A stretch of DNA of 64,000 nucleotides from Bacteroides sp. GTDB taxonomy: Bacteria; Bacteroidota; Bacteroidia; Bacteroidales; Muribaculaceae. The stretch covers positions 24,245-88,244 of the forward strand of contig JAAVCX010000030.1 in NCBI GenBank assembly GCA_014802105.1. Direction: 5' to 3'. Below, in pieces: positions 60,318 through 64,000 of this stretch. Both the position numbers and the translations under genes were made by a program. The notes under the pieces are model-generated. The model saw only the letters and a program-made list of their open reading frames with translations, ran no database searches and was not told where the DNA came from. Numbering within the stretch: the stretch's first letter is position 1; the number at the start of each line of letters is the position of its first letter.

Positions 60318-62177
60318 ATGGCTACCAAGAAGTTAAAAATCAGAGACCTGACCATGCGCGACGGCCAGCAGTCGCTCTTCGCCACTCGTATGCCTCAGAA
60401 AGACATCGACCGGTTGCTCCCCTACTACCGCAACGCCGGTTTCTACATCCTCGAAGTGTGGGGCGGAGCTGTGCCCGACTCGGTGATGCGCTACCTCGAC
60501 GAGTCGCCCTGGGAGCGACTGCGCAGTGTCAGCAAGGTCATGAAAGGCCACTCGCTCCTCTCGGCTCTCTCGCGCGGACGCAACCTCTTCGGCTACAAAC
60601 CCTATCCCACCCATGTGCTCGAGGGCTTCTACAAAGAGGCTATCGATAACGGTCTCAACGTGATGCGCATCTTTGACGCGCTCAACGACATCAACAACGT
60701 GCGCGAGTCGATCCGCCTCATCAACGATCTCGGTGGTATAGCCGACGGCGCCGTGTGCTACACCGTCGATCCCAAGAGCGAACCCGTCAAGACAAGCTTC
60801 TTCGAGCGACTGCTGGGCAAGAAATCACGCCAGCCCGAGAAGATCTTCACCGATGAATATTTCATTGAAAAAGCCGTTGAGATGGAGCGTCTCGGCGCCA
60901 AGATCATCACCCTGAAAGATATGGCAGGCCTTGTCACTCCGCTACGCGCCGCCTCGATCATCTCGGGCCTCAAGGCTGCCGTGAAAGTACCGGTCGACTT
61001 CCACACCCATTGCACCCCGGGCTACGGTCTGGCCTCGTCGCTGATGGCTGTGCTCAACGGTGTCGACATCCTCGACACCAATATCTGGTATTTCGGGGGA
61101 GGCTCTGCCGCTCCGGCTCTGGAGCTCATATATGTGTTCTGCCGCAAACTCGGCATCGAGGTCGAGGCCGACATGGAGGCCGTGGCCAAGATACGCGCCG
61201 AACTCAAGGAGATACGCCGCTCGCTTGCCCCCTTCGACCTGCGTGCAGACAACTATCCCGTCGACTTCAATCCGCTCACCGACACCCTGCCGGCCGAAAT
61301 CGATGCGCTTTTTGACCGCGCCATCGCCTGTGGACGTGCTCTCGACGAGCAGGGTATGCTCGAGGCCTGCCATGCCATCGAGAAATACTTCAACTTCCCG
61401 GCCCCCAACGAGCTGGTCAAGAACGCCGAAGTGCCCGGAGGCATGTACTCCAACATGGTGGCTCAGCTCAAGGCCCTCAAGGCCGAAGATCTGCTCGAGG
61501 ACGCCATGCTGCTCATACCAAAAGTGCGTCGCGACGCCGGTCTGATCCCCCTGGTGACCCCCACGAGCCAGATAGTAGGCTCTCAGGCGGTCAATCTCGC
61601 GCTCGACCGTCGCAAAGGTAATCCCGACTACACCACCAAGACCAACGAGTTCATAGCGCTTGTAAAGGGCGAATACGGCAAGACTCCGGTGGCCGTCGAT
61701 CCCGAGTTCCGCCGTCTCATCACCGGCAGCCCCGAGGAGCGCGACTACGACGTGGCGAGCTACAAACAGCCCGCCAATCCCACCATACCCGAGTATGGCG
61801 ACGTGCCCTTGGCTTCCAACAAGGAGGAGGAGTTGCTATTGGAGCTTCTCCCCAACGTAGCCACCCCCTTCCTGCGTCGCCGTCGCGACGAGGAGCACGC
61901 CTCCAAAGTCGTCGAGAAGGCAGCCGAGGCTCCCGCCGAGAAGCAGGCTTTCGAGCCCATCACAGGCGAGGTCTACCGCGCACCGATGGGCGGTAAGATA
62001 CTCTCGGTCAATGTCAAGAAAGGCGATCGTCTCGAGAAGGGTCAGACCATGCTCGTCTATGAGGCCATGAAGATGGAGAATGACGTCACTGCCGAGAAGG
62101 CCGTCACCATCCGCCAGGTATTCGTAGAGCCGGGTCAGGTGGTCGGCACCGATGCCCCCCTCGTTGAGTTTGAGTAA
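60318..62177 (+). CDS. oadA: Biotinylated carboxyltransferase (oxaloacetate decarboxylase alpha / methylmalonyl-CoA carboxyltransferase 5S-like)
   Basis: 619 residues. An N-terminal carboxyltransferase TIM barrel carries TMRDGQQSLFATRM (metal-ligand Asp), FDALND near 115, LKDMAGLVTP near 200 (the conserved Lys) and DFHTHCTPGYG near 230 (His-x-His metal site). The C-terminal biotinyl domain has YEAMKMEND near 576-584 with the biotinylated Lys. It transfers a carboxyl group between biotin and oxaloacetate/pyruvate (or methylmalonyl-CoA). Beta and gamma membrane subunits of a Na+-pumping decarboxylase are not adjacent. In Bacteroidota such genes serve oxaloacetate decarboxylase or propionate metabolism with other loci. 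It is monocistronic by position, with a perfect terminator after it. Confidence 0.88.
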   Translation: MATKKLKIRDLTMRDGQQSLFATRMPQKDIDRLLPYYRNAGFYILEVWGGAVPDSVMRYLDESPWERLRSVSKVMKGHSLLSALSRGRNLFGYKPYPTHVLEGFYKEAIDNGLNVMRIFDALNDINNVRESIRLINDLGGIADGAVCYTVDPKSEPVKTSFFERLLGKKSRQPEKIFTDEYFIEKAVEMERLGAKIITLKDMAGLVTPLRAASIISGLKAAVKVPVDFHTHCTPGYGLASSLMAVLNGVDILDTNIWYFGGGSAAPALELIYVFCRKLGIEVEADMEAVAKIRAELKEIRRSLAPFDLRADNYPVDFNPLTDTLPAEIDALFDRAIACGRALDEQGMLEACHAIEKYFNFPAPNELVKNAEVPGGMYSNMVAQLKALKAEDLLEDAMLLIPKVRRDAGLIPLVTPTSQIVGSQAVNLALDRRKGNPDYTTKTNEFIALVKGEYGKTPVAVDPEFRRLITGSPEERDYDVASYKQPANPTIPEYGDVPLASNKEEELLLELLPNVATPFLRRRRDEEHASKVVEKAAEAPAEKQAFEPITGEVYRAPMGGKILSVNVKKGDRLEKGQTMLVYEAMKMENDVTAEKAVTIRQVFVEPGQVVGTDAPLVEFE

Positions 62178-62272
62178 TCGGGCAGGCTCACAGGCGAGCA
62201 CTCTGCCGGACACCTGCGACAAACCCCTCGGGCTGCTTCAGAGCTGCCTGAAAACTCTATAAAAGACAAAGA

Positions 62273-62323
62273 TTTCCCCCTGCCACAAGCCGGCAAGCCT
62301 GTGGCAGGGGGAAATTGCTTTTT
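62273..62323. terminator. Strong bidirectional terminator after carboxyltransferase gene
   Basis: A perfect 15-bp stem (62273-62287 with 62300-62314, TTTCCCCCTGCCACA and its complement). TTGCTTTTT follows on plus. It also lies 27 bp beyond the stop of the minus-strand glycosyltransferase. Confidence 0.92.
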
Positions 62324-62349
62324 CTCGATATGATCTGTTGAAACGCGCC

Positions 62350-63330
62350 CTATCGCCTGAGCAAAGCGAGCACTGCGCCTGCCGGCATCAGGGCAGTCAC
62401 GAGGAGCTTCTCCCTCCAGCCGTCAACAGCCTTGACGATAGCGCGAGGTGAGCGCGAAGTGAGCAGTCCGTCACGGCTTATACCGACAAACGCCTTGAGC
62501 ATCTCCTTTGGGTTGTAGCGCAGGTATCTCAGCGCACACTCATTGACCATAGCCTTCCAGAGAAAGAAATTCTCGCGGGCACGATTGGTGCTTCTACCTT
62601 TGGTGAGAGCGTCTGAGGCATCATCGTTGTAGACCAGGACGGGACGGTCGACCACGAGTTCCTTGTATTTCCGGGCCATCTCAAGCCACACTATAGTCTC
62701 GGGGCAAAATCGCGAGCCCTCCGATATGACAGGAAACGGATAGCGCCTCATGAGATCTGTCAGGATGACACCACGCATCTCTCCCGTCACATTGTAGCGG
62801 TAGCGAAGCTCCATTACCGTGTCGATAAAAGGCTCGTAGGGCAACCGGCTACCGATTATCTCGCCCGTGTGGGGACTCACGCATCGGCCCGTCACACCCT
62901 TACAAACTGCCTTCTGATCGTCACTCAGCGAGTTCCAGCTCTCGTAGAACACCTTGAAGGCATCGGGATGATAAGTGTCGTCGCTGTCAAGGTCGCCAAA
63001 CATATATCCGCGAGCCACGCCCACACCGTTGTTAAACGCCACATGTTTACCTTGGTTCTTCTGACGGTAATAGCGGATAGGTAACAGGTTGTCGCGACAC
63101 CAACCCTCGACAAGAGCCGGCGTTTCATCGGCCGACCCGTCATCGACGATGATCCATTCAAACTCCTCTGTTTTACCCGTAGCCGTATCGACAGGCCGTC
63201 TCAGCTCCAACAGAGATTTATAGGTGCGTCCCAGTGTCTCAGCACGGTTATAGGTAGCTGTAAAAACCGTCAGCCAGGGGTGAGTGACTACGTCGGCAAG
63301 CCGTGACTGACACGTAGGGGTGAAGGTCAT
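62350..63330 (-). CDS. Family 2 glycosyltransferase (soluble type)
   Basis: 326 residues. GT-A domain: TVFTATYNRAETLGRTYKSL near 20-39, IVDDGSADETP near 59-69 (metal/nucleotide motif) and DLDSDDTYHPDAF near 112-124 (DxD/DSDD). No TM helices are evident except a weak hydrophobic C-terminus (VTALMPAGAVLALL). It lacks the membrane anchors of the 56577 enzyme, so it probably adds a sugar to a soluble or membrane-surface acceptor in polysaccharide or LPS assembly. Acceptor unknown. The HIT gene ends 30 bp upstream, so both may share a transcript. Confidence 0.9.
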   Translation of the reverse strand: MTFTPTCQSRLADVVTHPWLTVFTATYNRAETLGRTYKSLLELRRPVDTATGKTEEFEWIIVDDGSADETPALVEGWCRDNLLPIRYYRQKNQGKHVAFNNGVGVARGYMFGDLDSDDTYHPDAFKVFYESWNSLSDDQKAVCKGVTGRCVSPHTGEIIGSRLPYEPFIDTVMELRYRYNVTGEMRGVILTDLMRRYPFPVISEGSRFCPETIVWLEMARKYKELVVDRPVLVYNDDASDALTKGRSTNRARENFFLWKAMVNECALRYLRYNPKEMLKAFVGISRDGLLTSRSPRAIVKAVDGWREKLLVTALMPAGAVLALLRR

Positions 63331-63360
63331 ATCGTGAAGCGGGGATTTCTAAATAGGGGC

Positions 63361-63786
63361 TCAGAGATTGTCCTTGACGGCCTGAATGAGGTCGGCATAT
63401 TCAGCATCGGAGAGATAGACTTCACCGGGATTCATGCGGAAAGTGCCGCCATAGTCGGGCCCGTCGACATACTTGGGAGCAAGGTGGAAATGCAGATGAG
63501 AGAGCTTGTCGCTATAAGCGCCATAGTTGATCTTCTCGGGGTTGAAAGCCTTCTGCATGGCGCGTGTCACCTGAGCCACGTCAGCCATAAAAGCGTTGCG
63601 CTCCTCGTCAGAGAGCTCGTTGAGGTCATTTACGTGACCATTATAGGCCACAAGGCAACGGCCGCGATAGGTCTGCTCCTTGAAGAGGAAAGCGCGCGAC
63701 ACGCGCAGATCAGCGATAGGGAGCATGAGCGAGTGGAGAGTTTCATTGTTGGTGCAATAGAGGCACTCTTTGGGATCACTGTACAT
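63361..63786 (-). CDS. HIT-family nucleotide hydrolase
   Basis: 141 residues. The histidine-triad motif HLHFHLAPK (about residues 96-104) is complete. A CLYC pair at residues 8-11 may bind zinc as in Hint-like members. This size matches the bacterial Hint/HinT branch, which hydrolyses phosphoramidates such as AMP-Lys. It is preceded by a consensus promoter at 63815-63846. Confidence 0.9.
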   Translation of the reverse strand: MYSDPKECLYCTNNETLHSLMLPIADLRVSRAFLFKEQTYRGRCLVAYNGHVNDLNELSDEERNAFMADVAQVTRAMQKAFNPEKINYGAYSDKLSHLHFHLAPKYVDGPDYGGTFRMNPGEVYLSDAEYADLIQAVKDNL

Positions 63787-63814
63787 AGTGTCGTATGATT
63801 TAAGGGTTCAGGTG

Positions 63815-63846
63815 CAAAGTTACATTATTAGCGACGGATATTCAAA
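63815..63846 (-). promoter_or_regulatory. Promoter for HIT gene and downstream glycosyltransferase
   Basis: On the minus strand: TTTG (63846-63843), 20 bp, TAACTTTG (63822-63815). Full consensus; start codon 29 bp downstream. Confidence 0.85.
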
Positions 63847-63888
63847 TAAAACTCAAACTAAAGCAGAGGAAAAGGAGGGACAGGGAGG

Positions 63889-63943
63889 ACTGGGGGGGAC
63901 GGGTGAGACCAGTGGGGACTGGGGGACGGGTGAGACCAGTGGG
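63889..63943. repeat. Two G-rich 26-29-bp direct repeats
   Basis: ACTGGGGGGGACGGGTGAGACCAGTGGGG-like copies at 63889-63915 and 63918-63943 differ by 1-2 G. They sit just before the 9-bp-periodic array at the window's end. No ORF. Confidence 0.7.
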
Positions 63944-64000
63944 ACAGGTAGGACAGGTAGGACAGTCCCACTGGTCCAACTGGTCCAACTCGTCCAACTC
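63941..64000. repeat. 9-bp-periodic repeat array at the window end
   Basis: AGGACAGGT units give way at about 63964 to inverted-sense units (GTCCCACTGGTCC, then CCAACTGGT units). This is the same GTCC-C/A-A motif family as 51188-51259. It continues to the last base, so the array may extend outside the window. Confidence 0.75.

Overview
The window looks like a chromosomal segment from a GC-rich member of the Bacteroidales, most plausibly Muribaculaceae or a close relative. Four things point that way. Good Bacteroidota promoters (TAnnTTTG at -7, often with TTTG or TTG exactly 20 bp upstream) sit in front of many genes. Shine-Dalgarno sequences are mostly absent. Many families are Bacteroidota-specific (DUF4834, DUF4836-like, DUF4199, DUF6452/DUF6048, GYF-CD225 protein, LpxA-type acyltransferase). 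The housekeeping genes (ATP-dependent PEP carboxykinase, LDH-like malate dehydrogenase, rubrerythrin, biotin-dependent carboxyltransferase) fit an anaerobic succinate/propionate-type gut bacterium. The family-level assignment is an inference. I saw no tRNA, rRNA, CRISPR array or transposase gene.

Layout. 1-933 (-) is the 5' part of a TPR lipoprotein/sensor running off the edge. 1147-12444 (+) is a tightly packed run: trpS, a large DUF2723 membrane protein, pdxA, then seven genes (6904-12444) that together look like a pathway for an unusual, probably inositol-containing, phospholipid: nucleotidyltransferase, ATP-grasp enzyme, GtrA-like membrane protein, CDP-alcohol phosphotransferase, Aur1-like PAP2 enzyme, a second CDP-alcohol phosphotransferase, and a HAD hydrolase. 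12572-16875 holds a polysaccharide export channel (SLBB), a Wzz-type chain-length protein and a LytM/M23 peptidase. After a 196-bp inverted-repeat element come coaX, an outer-membrane barrel protein, lptC and a CNNM/CorC protein (17248-21249), a small amphipathic helical protein (-), rubrerythrin and pckA.

24961-28348 contains myo-inositol-1-phosphate synthase with its own promoter and terminator, followed by psd-pssA-DUF4834. This supplies inositol phosphate and the ordinary phospholipids, and links logically to the 6904-12444 cluster. 28652-34732 is a complete RND efflux system (periplasmic adaptor, pump, outer-membrane channel), followed by an LpxA-family acyltransferase. 35707-36798 has a low-molecular-weight phosphatase and cytidine deaminase separated by a small slippage-prone repeat with two alternative hairpins.

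The minus-strand block 36876-44676 holds malate dehydrogenase, a 7TM-HD phosphodiesterase, a DUF2752 and a GYF-CD225 protein, deoC, a MazG-like protein, dtd and a phosphoglucomutase. The plus-strand block 44995-51122 holds a C11 peptidase lipoprotein, MscS, recJ and recQ. 51156-55315 holds a minus-strand hypothetical gene whose 3' end is made of 9-bp tandem repeats, then a DUF4836-like lipoprotein with an ABC ATPase and permease. 55316-55951 is a probable acquired island: an AT-rich GxxExxY gene flanked by inverted copies of a CACGCAGAGGCGCAGAG repeat. 56034-62177 holds DUF4199 and a polyprenyl-phosphate-type glycosyltransferase, a DUF6452/DUF6048 pair, phoH and a biotinylated carboxyltransferase. 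The end (-) carries a family 2 glycosyltransferase and a HIT protein, then more 9-bp-periodic repeats at the window edge.

The best candidate for an under-described system is the 6904-12444 lipid-headgroup cluster, especially its ATP-grasp enzyme. All functions come from reading motifs by eye; no database search was run.
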